Shown here one piece after another: positions 33,112 through 43,757 of a DNA stretch of 64,000 nucleotides. Under the pieces are notes generated by a model. That model had not been told where the DNA came from. It worked only from the letters and a program-made list of their open reading frames with translations, and made no database searches. Each line of letters begins with the position of its first letter. The stretch's first letter is position 1. The stretch comes from Gambelia wislizenii. Its lineage: Eukaryota; Chordata; Lepidosauria; Squamata; Crotaphytidae. The stretch lies in the NCBI GenBank assembly GCA_030847615.1, contig JAUMIR010000001.1, positions 248,375,187 through 248,439,186 of the forward strand. The letters run 5' to 3'. A program made the position numbers and the translations under genes.

Positions 33112-34140
33112 TATTATCATATCACTCACAAGTAACTTAAAAAGCATTGAGCAAAACTGATAGATCATTAGGGGGGGGACACCTTTCCCTAGTAACTTAC
33201 ACAGGAAAACAAAACTTAAGATAGGAAAATTAATATGAAATTAATATGCAGCTGCAAAAAAATAGCTAGAATGTACAAAAATAGAATAAGTTGATCTGAA
33301 TTTTAAAAATCTAAACATGAAAATAAAAACAAAGAAATGAATAGCAATTTAAATAGATTATGCTGGGGAGAGAAGCCAGGAACGAAATTTTATTTTAAAA
33401 GTCATTACCCATCACAAAGACTCTGAATCTATTTTTCTGTTGGTATTTATAAAGCAAGTAGAAATGTTGGATAAACTCAACAAAATGTGGAAAAAAATTT
33501 AAGGAATGAAAGAAGATGTAAAATAATTATTACTAAAATACATCTTCACTCCACTGGTGGTTAAAATATTTCTAAAAATGTTTTTACAGTTTTTTATGCT
33601 TAGCATACAGATTTTTTTAATGCAAGAAAAAAATATAATGGGATATAGAAGAAAACAACATGTAATAAATACAAATACCAAGGATGTAACTTAAGAAAAT
33701 GCAATGAAAATACCCTGCTCTGAGCTGCCTGGAGGAACAGTGGGATGAAAATGTAATACATACAAGAAATAGTAGGAGTATGGCAATGTGTTCCAACTTG
33801 CATTCTGATGGGACACAGCCCAGAGAAGACACACATATAATTCCCACCTGAGAACTGGGTCGTAGTTCTTGTCCAGTACTTTACTGACTTTTAGCACTTC
33901 AGGTGATCTCATATATGTCTTCATATAAGATGACAGCATAGAAATGGGGCTCTATCCAAGGAAGATTATTTGCCAACATTTCCAGTTTACTTTGAATCCT
34001 GGAGCCATCTGTACTATCCCTCTAACTCTGGTTTGCTTAAAATGCTAAACTGCTCATCCAGTCTGGTGATTCAGATAAATTTATATTACATCATTTAGTC
34101 TTGCTGGTTTGACTGGATGAGTGAGTAAAAATCGGCAAAA
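33112..34140. other. Intron 1, exon-1-proximal part
   Basis: AT-rich. A short minus-strand open stretch at about 33846-33920 ends in a donor-like CTCAG/GTGGG, but no family match is recognised (see rejected list). Nothing else supportable. Confidence 0.45.
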
Positions 34141-34149
34141 TATTCCACT

Positions 34150-34279
34150 CAAATGTCCCTGCGGTACCGCAACAGTACCAGCAGGGACGGGCGTCATCCG
34201 AAAGGGACGCCCTGCAGCGCTGCAGCCTCGCAACGTGGCGAGGCTGCTTGCGCTGCATTTTACTTGTCCGAAAAAGTCC
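34150..34279. mobile_element. Foldback family K, right half
   Basis: Ends GTCCGAAAAAGTCC followed by TAA. The interior 'gcagcctcgcaacgtggcg' and 'gaggctgcttgcgctgca' match the right arm of the copy at 38464-38793. Left arm not intact. Confidence 0.65.
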
Positions 34280-34685
34280 TAAATGTCCTAAATGTATCAC
34301 AAAGGTTATAGCTGAAGTCTCATATATGCAAAATAAACAGCTGTCTCTGCTGTCACTTTACTCAGGATTCAAGAAGCATAAATAAATAAAGACCAATTAT
34401 TTCACCCAACCATGTTACACAGGTAATTTGAAGACTCCTAGTTTAACAGGGTGTGTGTGAACATTTACCTTCCTAAGGAATTTAAACTGAGTATATCACT
34501 CTGAGTACACACAACTATTTGCTAAGTCAATATATCCTTCAGCCTACACACGCTAATAAATTAGAACTTAGAACTTAGTTTTGTTCAAGAATTTGTTTGT
34601 ACACCATGAATTTACCTGCTAGGAGTAGGGAGAGAGGAGAGAGAAAGAAATGTAGGATGAACTAAACATATTGCTTATGAATTAC

Positions 34686-34811
34686 CTTCATACTCAGTGA
34701 TCGGATACCAATTCTTGAAAGGTACTGGTTATGCTGAGCAGCTTGATGGAAAATGCCCTGTCCCCTTCTTAAAGTTTTAATCATTTTGCAAGTTGTCAAA
34801 ATTCTTGTCAT
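34686..34811 (-). CDS. CPS1: CPS1 coding exon 1 (mitochondrial presequence)
   Basis: First coding exon of carbamoyl-phosphate synthetase I. It encodes exactly 42 residues, the same number I count for human exon 1: MTRILTTCKMIKTLRRGQG, then IFHQAAQHNQYLSRIGIRS and LSMK. There are several Arg/Lys and no Asp or Glu, as expected for a cleaved matrix-targeting peptide. The start ATG (34811-34809) has A at -3 (acaagATGA). The donor GTAATT follows AAG at phase 0, which fits exon 2. The bases before the ATG (tctattttgctacattctacaag) also resemble a splice acceptor, so upstream leader exons could join here. Identity rests on the MTRIL start, the length, and the pairing with the unmistakable exon 2. 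Confidence 0.95.
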
Positions 34812-34961
34812 CTTGTAGAATGTAGCAAAATAGAGAGGGGATGTAGATTCTATACCAATGTAGATGGAATCAAATTCTGAGGAGCAGTTGGTCTCCTGAC
34901 TCAGCTCTACAGCCTTTGGTTTGCATCTTCATTCATTCTTCTATTAAAAGGCATCAGCTTG
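34812..34961 (-). promoter_or_regulatory. CPS1: CPS1 core promoter and 5' UTR
   Basis: A TATA-like box TTTTAATA lies at 34942-34949 on the minus strand, about 130 bp before the ATG. With the usual 25-32 bp spacing, transcription would start near 34910-34918, leaving a 5' UTR of about 100 bases. The start site is inferred. Confidence 0.5.
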
Positions 34962-34999
34962 GCTCCACCCTCTGGGCTCCTCCTTAAAGGAGTGTCTAA

Positions 35000-35007
35000 C
35001 ATAAACA
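35000..35007. promoter_or_regulatory. FOXA-like site upstream of CPS1 TATA
   Basis: The word CATAAACA lies about 50 bp upstream of the TATA-like box. CPS1 is a liver gene known to respond to FOXA/HNF3 and C/EBP factors; this match is short and may be chance. Confidence 0.2.
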
Positions 35008-35009
35008 GG

Positions 35010-35402
35010 AATATGTCAGCTGAAGTTGTCCTCTAAATAATACTCCCACTACTGGAAAATAGCTAGAAAAGCAGGAGAGAAAAACCCTTTTCCAACCACA
35101 CTATAGCTGTGTAAACTGTGAGAAAGCAAAGAACAAGTTACAATGATCAGTCTGATGAGAGACAATGTATAACTGACATTTATTATACGAAGGAGTTTAT
35201 ATCAGACCCAATGTTGACCGTCCATTTGATCTACTGATGAGTTCCCAAGATTCTACCCAACTGCCCCAATGTGGGGAATTGGATTACTTCGGTTTTATGT
35301 GGGCAGATTCTTTTTGTTTCTAGAATCCACATGGTTTGTGGATATGTGTAAAATTTGCCAAGTAGGAATTAACTGATGTCTTGATTTTGTACTTTTTATT
35401 TA
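35010..35402. other. CPS1 5' flank, no further feature
   Basis: Unique-looking sequence without repeats, probably part of the native promoter region. No site can be called with confidence. Confidence 0.4.
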
Positions 35403-35565
35403 AGAAGATGGTGGGCAGCCTGTGACCCTCCAGATATTATTGGATTGCAATTGCCATTAGCCCTAACAAGTAGCCCAGCCAGCATAGCCAGTGGTGATGG
35501 ATGATGGGAAATAAAGTCCAACAACATTATGAAGACCACAAGTTGCTCACCTCTGGCTTAAGAGC
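35403..35565. repeat. Dispersed palindromic repeat
   Basis: 'gtgaccctccagatattatt', 'ggattgcaattgccattag', 'gatgatgggaaataaagtcc' and 'aacaacattatgaagaccac' follow a common squamate MITE whose arms read 'ggccctccagatgttgttgg' and its inverse. Moderately diverged. Confidence 0.55.
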
Positions 35566-36300
35566 ATATTATTCTCTCACTTAGATCAAAGTCCACCTGG
35601 ACCAGCATTTTGGCAAGAATTCCAGCTGCCCACTTAAACCAACCTGTGGTCCATTTGTAGACTGCTCCATGCTGTCTTAATTTGTGAAGGCCTAGTATGC
35701 AATTTTTTCTTTCTTTCCTGGAAACTCTCCATGGACTGGCAGTCAAAGCCTCATGGATCTGCACTGGTCCACAGGCCACCACTTTTGAGTAGCATAGCTT
35801 TAGAACTACTGTACTTTCAGGCTAAGAGGTACTTTCCCCATTGGAGATAAGGTTCTACATGGTGGGAAGGAGAAGTTTTACTTTAGGGAGACGTTTAAAA
35901 CTATAGTTTTACATTTTATTAAATGCTTAATGTTATACTCTTGGTGTTTAATTTTTATTATTTATTTGTTTTTTAAAGTCTTATTATTATTATATATTCA
36001 AGGTGACCTTTACTTTGTTGTTCTGCCTGTCAGGTAGAAGATGTGGGAGAAAGTTGTATGAATAGAGTATTCTCTCACATCCCATAGTAAGTTTTTGTTA
36101 TTATTTATCATATATTTATAGAGAGGAGAGGGAGAGATGTTTAAAATAAATTTTAGGATTGTAGCCTTCTTCTTGGACATTCTGAAGCAAGGAATACATC
36201 TCAGGATGAAAAGCCACAACAAGGGAACAGGCTAATTTCTAGTTTGGTAAGATTTTTTTGTTTCCTTCTTGATATTAGCTCTATTTCAAGAGCCAAAGTC

Positions 36301-36650
36301 TATAACTAATAATAATATAATAATAATATTTTATTTATATCCCGCCCCCTCTACGGAATGCTATTGGGGCAGCTTACAACAATGAACCATCCAGACCCTC
36401 AATCCCAACCCCCTTAAAATACAATTAAATAATTTAAGAATTAAAACATACTTTAAAAATACAAAAATAAAATTAAAATAAATATAAATATAAATAAACA
36501 ATGGACAGTGGTGAGATCGGGACAAGCTAGATTTGGGGGGGGGGGTGGCCGGGTATCTATTCAAGAAAGGCCTGCTGGAAGAGATCCATCTTAAGAGCTT
36601 TTTTAAAGCTATTTAGGGTGGTGATATGACGGATCTCATCATAATCGGAC
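36301..36650 (-). mobile_element. L2 LINE 3' end
   Basis: 'aataataatattttatttat', 'atcccgccccctctacgg' and 'ggggcagcttacaac' are the inverted L2 tail. It continues to 'aagagatccatcttaagagc' and 'gatatgacggatctcatc', the end of the ORF. 5'-truncated. Confidence 0.8.
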
Positions 36651-36734
36651 TTTTCCACTAAACCAACGTGACCCACGTTCTGCTCCCTCCACCCTCTCAT
36701 CAGTCCCCCCTTCCTGATAGATCCTATATCATAG

Positions 36735-37215
36735 CTGCCATAGTTTCACTGATCTTAGATGGTAGAGCTCTAAGATCTTGTGGAGAGGCCCTTTTCTCTG
36801 TCTCACTACTTTCTCAGTCTCATTTGGTGGGAACAGGGGAGAGGTCCTTCTTGATGTTTGCTCAGAGTCTTTGGATCTCCCTTCTAAGGGAGGCCACGAT
36901 GGGTTCCTCCTTGCTCGTCTTCCATTGGCCACTGAAAACACGTTTGTGCCACCTAGCTTTTAGAAAATTAATGGAATGGACTCTGCTGTTTTATGGCTTA
37001 TATAGTCGTTTAATTAATTTTAATGTTTTTAATGTTTAATATTTTAACTTTATAAATTGTTTAATTGCTTAAAAAACTTTTATATATATGCTTTTTCTAC
37101 TTTATATGAAGTTTTTATACTTTTTAATTTGTATTGTTTTTAAATATGTGGTTAGTCACCTTTAGTCCTATTATTGGGGGAAAAGCCAGATATAAATGAA
37201 TCAAATAATAAATAA
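36735..37215 (+). mobile_element. LINE 3' end (L2/CR1-like)
   Basis: 'gtggagaggcccttttctctg', 'gggaggccacgatgggttc' and 'tttgtgccacctagctttta' represent the last coding part. A long T-rich 3' UTR follows, ending 'attgggggaaaagccagata' and (AAT)n. The copy at 47740-48062 has the same ending. Confidence 0.7.
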
Positions 37216-37615
37216 CAACGCTCTGGCACCCTTACAGTGGGTGCCTCTAGAGACCTCTTAATCTAATCCCTCGGCACATTGCTCCATGCTGTTACTTGCA
37301 TGATTTGTAGGGACTGTCCCTTCCAAAGGGGGGGGGGGTTCTTTTTCATTCTTGTTCCTGACAATGCTGATAAAAATAAAAGTTGCTTCTCTACTCCAGA
37401 GCTTGCAGGGAGGGGGGAATCAGTAATCAATTCATTACTTCTAACACATCAAACCTTTCAAAAATAATGCTAAAAAGTTGTTATTAAGATCATTAAATGA
37501 CAACAACCTTAATGGGTTCATGAAGGATAAATGGTTTAAACAAAGGTAGAAACATATTAAACAATTCAAAATGTTAAAAGAGCTTTAAAAGACTAACGTT
37601 ACTAATATAGTGGCA

Positions 37616-37637
37616 TAGTGTGTGTGTGTGTGTGTGT
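37616..37637. repeat. (GT)n microsatellite
   Basis: About eleven GT units. Confidence 0.9.
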
Positions 37638-37932
37638 ATGCTGGTGGAGTTTAAGTCTTCATCACTGTACTTATACAGTTGTGGCGGGGGGGGGAGAGCA
37701 AAAGCTTATCCCTTGTCCCCACTTCCTCCCTGGTTCTGTTCTCCCAGCCACAGACTGGGCAGAGGGAAGCAGATGGACATTTATACAGCAGTTCTTGCAC
37801 ATCTAAGAGAAAGGGAACATGCTCAGCAATAGTCCTACTCCTAATTCCTGGCTGTGAGAACAAAACCCTCTGGTTGATCTTCTGCATAGAAGGTGACAAA
37901 TCTGAGTAAAGAAGTATAGGATTTCACAGCAC

Positions 37933-37933
<1 letters not shown>

Positions 37934-37965
<32 letters not shown>

Positions 37966-38175
37966 TTTATTTCTATCCCACCCCTCTACAAAATGCAATC
38001 AGGGTGGCTTACAACAATTAAAATATATATCCCAGACCATCAATCCCACCCACCCCTTAAAATACAATTAAATAATTCAGGAATTAAAACATACTTAAAA
38101 AAAATACAAAACATTAAAAATAAATAATGGACAGTGGCCGTAGCGAGGTCGGGACAAACTAGATTTTATTTTTTT
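37934..38175 (-). mobile_element. L2 LINE 3' UTR
   Basis: (AAT)n at 37936-37970 followed by 'tatttctatcccacccctct', 'cagggtggcttacaaca' and 'gcgaggtcgggacaaac'. It parallels the L2 copy at 36301. Confidence 0.8.
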
Positions 38176-38463
38176 ATTTTTTATTTTTTAACCTCGATCA
38201 ACCAAGGTCCCATCTGTACAAGGGGGGGGGAATACAATTTCCTCCAAAGAAACATCAATTCACAGTGCTGCGACCTGTCTTAATGGTCAGTAGAGCCCCC
38301 CCCCCTAAATTTCTCATGCCCCCTAGCCAAAATGGTGGCCATGAGTGAATTACTCATGCTTTTAAATCTGCCACTGCCAATTAAAAAAAAAAAAACATTA
38401 ACCATGGTGTGCACATGCAATACTTCGTATTTACAAAAGAAAGAAAAGAATAAAAGAGACTAA

Positions 38464-38793
38464 GGACTTTTTCAGACAGCGATTTGTAACGCAAGCAGCC
38501 TCGTCCCCGTTGCGAGGCTGCTGCGCTGCAGGGGGGGCGTTTTGGATGACACTGTGCCCGCGCCGATACTGTTGTGGAAGAGCTGGGAGGCTGCAGCGCC
38601 ATATTTGGCAATTTCCTAATCACAAAAGTTGACCGTGATTAGGAAATCACCAAATATGGTGCTGCAGCCTCCCAGCTCTTCCGCAACAGTATCGGCACAG
38701 ACACAGCATCATCCAAAACACCCCCCTGCAGCGCAGCAGCCTCGCAACTGGGACGAGGCTGCTTGCAGTACAAATTGCCGTCCGAAAAAGTCC
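38464..38793. mobile_element. Foldback element K1, complete 330 bp
   Basis: Ends GGACTTTTTCAGACAG and GTCCGAAAAAGTCC, flanked by TAA/TAA (38461-38463, 38794-38796). Nearly the whole element is one inverted repeat: 'gcagcctcg', 'ttttggatga', 'ggctgcagcgccatatttgg' and 'cctaatcac' on the left all recur inverted on the right, with the centre near 38625. Short internal ORFs are shadows. Confidence 0.9.
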
Positions 38794-38814
38794 TAAAATA
38801 TCACCGTTTTATCA

Positions 38815-38910
38815 ACTTACCGATCTCTTGCTTAGCCAAAAATCCAACATGGCGGCAGCAGGCACTTTCCCTGTTTGTTAGCCCTGCCCCCCCATGCTCC
38901 TCCAGCCAAT
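38815..38910 (-). promoter_or_regulatory. Promoter/first-exon-like module in B3
   Basis: On the minus strand, reading downwards: inverted CCAAT box (CCAAT on plus at 38906-38910), YY1 consensus AACATGGCGGC on plus (GCCATGTTG, 38853-38845), then consensus donor GTAAGT (38820-38815). Spacings are 57 and 33 bp. It lies about 4.0 kb upstream of CPS1 exon 1 and points the same way. Confidence 0.5.
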
Positions 38911-38963
38911 CAGCTCATGCGGCCTCATCGCAGCGATGCAAATGTGACTATCCTAATGATCAC

Positions 38964-40693
38964 TAATGGCCGGGGGGGTACCTTGATGGTGTTCCTTAAG
39001 GACATCATCAATGCATCCCTCAGGGAAGGGTGTGTTCCATCCTGTTTAAAGGAAGCGGCGGTTAGGCCGCTCATGAAAAAACCTTCCCTAGACCCCCTGG
39101 ACATGAACAACTATAGGCCGGTTTCTATGTTACCATTCTTGAGCAAAGTGATCGAGAGGGCAGTTGCTCTTCAACTCCAAGTGGTCTTGGATGAAATTGA
39201 TTATCTAGACCCATTTCAAACTGGCTTCAGGACGGGATTTGGAGTTGAGAATGCCATGGTTGCCTTGACCGATGATCTGCGTCTAAGCATCGACAGGGGT
39301 AATGTGTCCCTGTTGGTGCTTCTGGACCTCTCAGCGGCTTTCGATGCGATAGATCATGGCATTCTCCTGGATCGCCTGAGAGGGTTAGGAATCGGAGGCA
39401 CTGCGCTCCAGTGGTTCCGGTCCTTCCTCTCGGGCAGGTCCCAGAGGGTGCGGCTTGGAGACAGCTGCTCCAGCAGAAAGGAGCTTACTTGTGGTGTTCC
39501 GCAGGGCGCCATCCTGTCCCCGAAGCTGTTTAACATCTATATGAAGCCGCTGGGTGAGATTATTCGGAGTTATGGGGCTGGGTGTTATCAGTACGCTGAT
39601 GACACCCAGATCTATTTCCCCTTGTCCCGATCATCAGCCTCGAATTCCAATGGCATCTCTCCTCTTAATGACTGTCTTAAAGCATTAATGGGCTGGATGA
39701 GGAAAAACAGATTGAGATTAATTCCGGACAAAACGGAGGTGCTCAAGGTAGCGGCCCCGAAACCAGGAGTTGGGTTGCAACCGCCAGTCCTGGATGGGGT
39801 CACGCTCTCCGTTAAGGACTGTGTTCGCAGTCTGGGGGTGCTCCTTGATTCATCGCTTCAGATGACGAGTCAAGTGAATGCAACGGTCAGGAGCGCTTGT
39901 TATCAGCTTCGGCTGATACGCCAGTTGCGCCCTTTCCTGGAAGTAAGGGACCTAGAGACTGTGGTGCACGCGCTGGTAACCTCTCGTCTTGATTTGTGCA
40001 ATGCGCTCTACATGGGGCTACCCTCGTGCTTGGTCCGGAAACTTCAGTTGGTACAAAATATGGCAGCCAGAGTGGTCTCAGGAACATCTCGGAGAGATCA
40101 TATAACTCCAGTATTAAAATCTCTCCACTGGCTGCCTATCAGTTTCTGGGCCCAGTATAAGGTGTTGGTTATTACCTTTAAAGCCCTAAATGGCTTGGGT
40201 CCAACTTATCTCCAGAACCAACTCCTCCCATACAATCCTCGCCGCGCACTCCGGTCCTCTGGGAGGAATCTGCTTCAGCCACAAAAATCTAGGCTGTCTG
40301 CAAACTCCCAGAGGGCCTTTTCGGCAATCGTCCCCAATTTATGGAATGGCCTGCCGAATGAGATCCGTCAGTTGACAAGCCTGAGTAACTTTTAAAAAGC
40401 ACTAAAGACGGATCTCTTTCGGCAGACCTTTCCTGATTAGATCCCGGCCTCAGGAGCTCAGTCTCCTGGCTTTTTAAAATTATGTATATATTTGTTTTTA
40501 ATGTGTTTTTAGTTAGGTGGTTTTAATTTTATAGTGTTTAATGTATTTTTATGGGGGAGGGTGGGGGTGGGTGGTGTTTTTAGTCATTATTATAATGTTT
40601 TAATTGTTGGAAGCCGCCCCGATTGCTTTTAGCAGAGGGGTGGGGTAGAAATAAATATTATTATTATTATTATCATCATCATCATCATCATCA
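38964..40693 (+). pseudogene. L2 LINE with long RT open frame
   Basis: 5'-truncated L2-clade element. The frame is open from about 38964 to 40395 (some 475 codons). RT motifs in order: NNYRPVSMLPFLSKVIERAV, DPFQTGFRTGFG, LLDLSAAFDAIDHGILLDRL, TCGVPQGAILSPKLFNIYM, catalytic CQYADDTQIYF, then the C-terminal block MGWMRKNRLRLIPDKTEVLK and SLHWLPISFWAQYKVLVITF. A TAA at 40393-40395 interrupts LSNF before KALKTDLFRQTFPD, so it ends about 14 residues early compared with the L2 at 31797. The endonuclease is absent. The 3' tail is 'gaagccgccccgattgc' and (ATT)n/(ATC)n. It was inserted into B3 at about ATCAC. Few lesions suggest recent arrival. Confidence 0.92.
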
Positions 40694-40968
40694 TCACACA
40701 TTCACATCCCCTATGGAGCGTTTTAAAAACTCCAAGAAAAGCTCCAAAGGCTTCCCTGATAGACTTTATGGTGGATTTGGCTGCCCCCACTTCTGAATGA
40801 GTCATATTGATGTGAATGTCCATTTGGACAAATCGCCTTCCATGCAATTTCCATTTGGATTATTTTCACCATTTGGACAGGACCTAAGGGTCATGTTGGC
40901 AGATGTCACCAACATGATCCATTATTAACAGTTAACCTAATGAATTAATTTTGGTGGTGGTGGTTGTC

Positions 40969-41909
40969 ATAGAATCATAGAATCATAGAATTGCAGAGTT
41001 GGAAGAGACCACGAGGGCCATCCAGTCCAACCCCCCTGCCACGCAGGAAATCACAATCAAAGCATCCCCGACAGATGGCCATCCAGCCTCTGTTTAAAGA
41101 CCTCCAAGGAAGGAGACCCCACCACGCTCCGAGGGAGTGCGTTCCACTGCCGAACAGCTCTTACTGTCAAAAAGTTCCTCCTAATGTTGAGGTGGAATCT
41201 CTGTTCCTGGAGCTTGCACCCATTGCTCCGTGTTCCAGTCTCTGGAGCAGCAGAAAACAAGCCTGCTCCATCCTCAGCATGACATCCCTTCAAATACTTA
41301 AACAGGGCTATCATATCGCCTCTAAACCGTCTTTTTTCCAGGCTAAACATACCCAGCTCCCTAAGTCTCTCCTCATAAGGCATTGTTTCCAGACCTTTCA
41401 CCATTTTAGTTGCCCTTCTCTGGACACGCTCCAATTTGTCAATATCCTTTCTGAATTGTGGTGCCCAGAACTGGACACAGTATTCTAAGTGAGGTCTGAC
41501 CAAGGCAGAATAGAGTGGCACTATTACTTCCCTTGATCTAGACACTATACTTCTATTGATATAGCCCAAAATTGCATTGGCCTTTTTAGCTGCCACATCA
41601 CACTGTTGGCTCATGTTCAACTTGTGGTCTACTAGGACTCCTAGATCCCTTTCGCACGTAGTCTCATTCAGCCAGGTCTCTCCCATCCTATATTTATGCA
41701 TTTCATTTTTCCGCCCTAAATGCAGTACTTTACATTTCTCCGTATTGAATTTCATTTTGTTAGCTTTGGCCCAGCTCTCCAGTCTATCCAGGTCATTCTG
41801 AATTTTGATCCTGTCCTCTAGGGTATTAGCTACTCCTCCCAATTTGGTGTCATCTGCAAATTTGATAAGTATGCCCCTAATTCCCTCATCTAAGTCATTG
41901 ATAAAGATG
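40969..41909 (-). pseudogene. CR1 LINE 3' part, open C-terminal frame
   Basis: The inverted CR1 tail TCATAGAATCATAGAATC is at 40969. The minus-strand frame reads INDLDEGIRGILIKFADDTK (RT box with catalytic FADD), NKMKFNTEKCKVLHLGRKNE, LVRPHLEYCVQFWAPQFRKD and RNFLTVRAVRQWNALPRSVV, ending DGHLSGML. It is open for about 288 codons; the first four residues come from the adjacent SINE. 5'-truncated just upstream of the FADD box. Confidence 0.93.
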
Positions 41910-41910
41910 T

Positions 41911-42117
41911 CATGTGCCTTCAAGTTGTTTTTGACTTATGGTGACCCTATCACAGTGTTTTCTTGGCAAGAATTGTTCGGAAGGGTTTGCCACTGCCTTC
42001 CTCTGCGGCTGAGGAAAGTGTGACTTGCTCAAAGTTACCCTGTGAGTTTCTGTGGCTGAACAGAGATTCAAATTCTGGTCTCCCCGAGTCCTAGTACAAC
42101 ACCACGCTGGCTCTCAC
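41911..42117 (-). mobile_element. tRNA/CORE SINE
   Basis: Same family as 19182-19416. It starts 'catgtgccttcaagttgttt', has 'gtgacttgctcaaagttacc' (CORE) and 'agagattcaaattctggtctc' (B box region), and ends 'caccacgctggctctc' (A box region, tRNA head on the minus strand). It abuts the truncated CR1. Confidence 0.82.
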
Positions 42118-42693
42118 TAAAGCAATTAACATCAATGAATTGATTTCCAGTTTAACTCTGGACATTAACAAATCTGCTTTAACATTGACACTCTCCAAGC
42201 TCTGTTTTATTCTTATTTTTTCTTATAGTTTTGTCTCCCTTTTCCCTTCTGTCCATTTTCTTTGCTCTTCCCTTCCTCCCTCTCACCACTCCCACCCTTC
42301 TTTCTTTGGACCCTCCAGGAACAAACATCTGATAAAACAAACAAACTGGATAGGGAGTACAGCAATAAGGGTATTGCTACAGGCATTTGAGAAGTTATGG
42401 AATCAAAACAAGAGTCTGAAGATTAGAAATGTGTTCATTTCCACGACACTGAGAAACAAAGCTGCCATGGTGAGAGGTATCATTTCACAGACTCTGGGCT
42501 ACACTTTATTTCACATTTATTCACTTTGCCTAAAAGCATCCCAAGGAAGCTACACTTTAGAGGTATGTTTTGCAAACCAGAGGCTTGAAAACTTAATTTT
42601 AAACATTTATACCTAGAATTTTAAAATAGATCATTTCAGGGCAACATTTAAGGAGAACAAGTGATGGCATCTATATATTTAAAAAGTCACCAC

Positions 42694-42725
<32 letters not shown>
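42694..42725. repeat. (CA)n microsatellite
   Basis: About 16 CA units followed by TATATATA. Confidence 0.95.
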
Positions 42726-42729
<4 letters not shown>

Positions 42730-42732
<3 letters not shown>

Positions 42733-43448
42733 CTTTTGTGTGTTTTTAAATCTGAATTTTAAATGAATATGTCCTATCCAAGAACAGTGAACTGACCTTT
42801 CTTTTATTTTTGTTGTATATTCTCAATGAATTACAAGTTAAGAAAGGGGGAAAGGGGGAAAGACTCCTATACAACTAAAGTAAATTTTAAAGGGCATGGG
42901 GAACAGTTCAAGAGAGGTGGGAGGGAAAGGTCTCTGGTATATCAGGCATATGAAATGGAAGAAGAAATACAAGAGCTTTTCTCCTAACAGGAAAATGTGA
43001 GAAAGAGGTGACAGGTATAAAAAAAATCCCCCTAAATGAAGCAAAATGGGCTGAGATGCTTTGGGGTACTATTTTCCATTAGCCATTGTTAGTCATAAAA
43101 AAACCTTGAGACCCCAAATTGGGGGGGGGGTAGATGGTGGGTGCTGCCCTCAGGGACCCAAAATCTCAAGGAAAGTTGACAAGACATCTTCATATTTGTC
43201 ATCTTTGTACTCAGACTGATAATACATAACCATAGCCAATCCAGAAAGTGAGGTGTGCAATTCGCTAATTCATGTCTGAGTGGGAGGTGCTGTCTTTTCT
43301 TTCCAGTGTTGGAGTAGCAGCACATTTAGCCATCCCTGCTCTCAATATTACCCCCTAGTTCACAGTCTAGTGGTAAATTACACATAGCAGGGATAAAATT
43401 TAATAGCATAAGAGTGTCTTTAAAATACAGCAGCATTTCCAATAGTAA
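42730..43448. other. 5' flank, no recognised feature
   Basis: Nothing supportable seen. Confidence 0.4.
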
Positions 43449-43757
43449 GGAGATTATCAGATGTGGTGGAACACAGCAAAAACCACATCCCAAACCGCGT
43501 CAGAAGAATGGGAGGAGAACAGAAAGGGTGACATTATCAGATGCCTGTGTCCTCAGCCATTCCTGGGGCATAGCATTGCTGCGGACAAGGGTTCCCTTTT
43601 TCATTGATGGGGACAAGCTGACAATAAACAGGAACACCTTTCTCACACCTGTGCTACACCCCTGAGATGATGAAGGATGACATCATATGATAATATCCCC
43701 AGTTCCTGTTCTTATCATGATCTTCTGTCATGGCTTTTGCTGTGTCTGATAGTCTCC
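43449..43757. mobile_element. Family A-related MITE (GGAGATTATCAG ends)
   Basis: Ends GGAGATTATCAGATGTGG and TGTCTGATAGTCTCC form the terminal inverted repeat. Flanks are TAA and TTA, so the duplication is imperfect or the boundary is one base off. Inside, 'tcagatgtgg', 'cacagcaaaa' and 'ttttgctgtgtctga' pair. Internally shortened. Confidence 0.65.

Larger units (their letters stand above)
3680..34685 (-). other. CPS1: CPS1 intron 1 (31,006 bp)
   Basis: Interval between the two recognised CPS1 coding exons. It starts with donor GTAATT after exon 1 and ends with the pyrimidine-rich acceptor before exon 2. Most of it consists of the transposable elements listed below. I saw no further coding exon with both splice sites and family resemblance. 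Confidence 0.85.
38206..40884 (-). mobile_element. Family B DNA transposon (B3), split by K and L2
   Basis: Ends GGTCCCATCTGTACAAGG and CCATTTGGACAGGACC pair as a terminal inverted repeat. Flanks are CAA and TAA. B3 pieces are 38206-38463, 38794-38963 and about 40694-40884. Read on the minus strand they follow B1 in order ('ggcagccaaatccacc', 'gcaaatgtgactatcctaatg' inverted, 'catgttgg', 'tgataaaacgg', 'attggcagtggcag'). Foldback K1 and an L2 copy are nested inside. Confidence 0.82.

Noticed and set aside
33846..33920. Possible extra exon (minus strand, ending CTCAG/GTGGG)
   Set aside because: It has an open frame and a donor-like end, but the acceptor is poor and the peptide matches no CPS1 or neighbouring gene I know. 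Its place inside CPS1 intron 1 gives no support.
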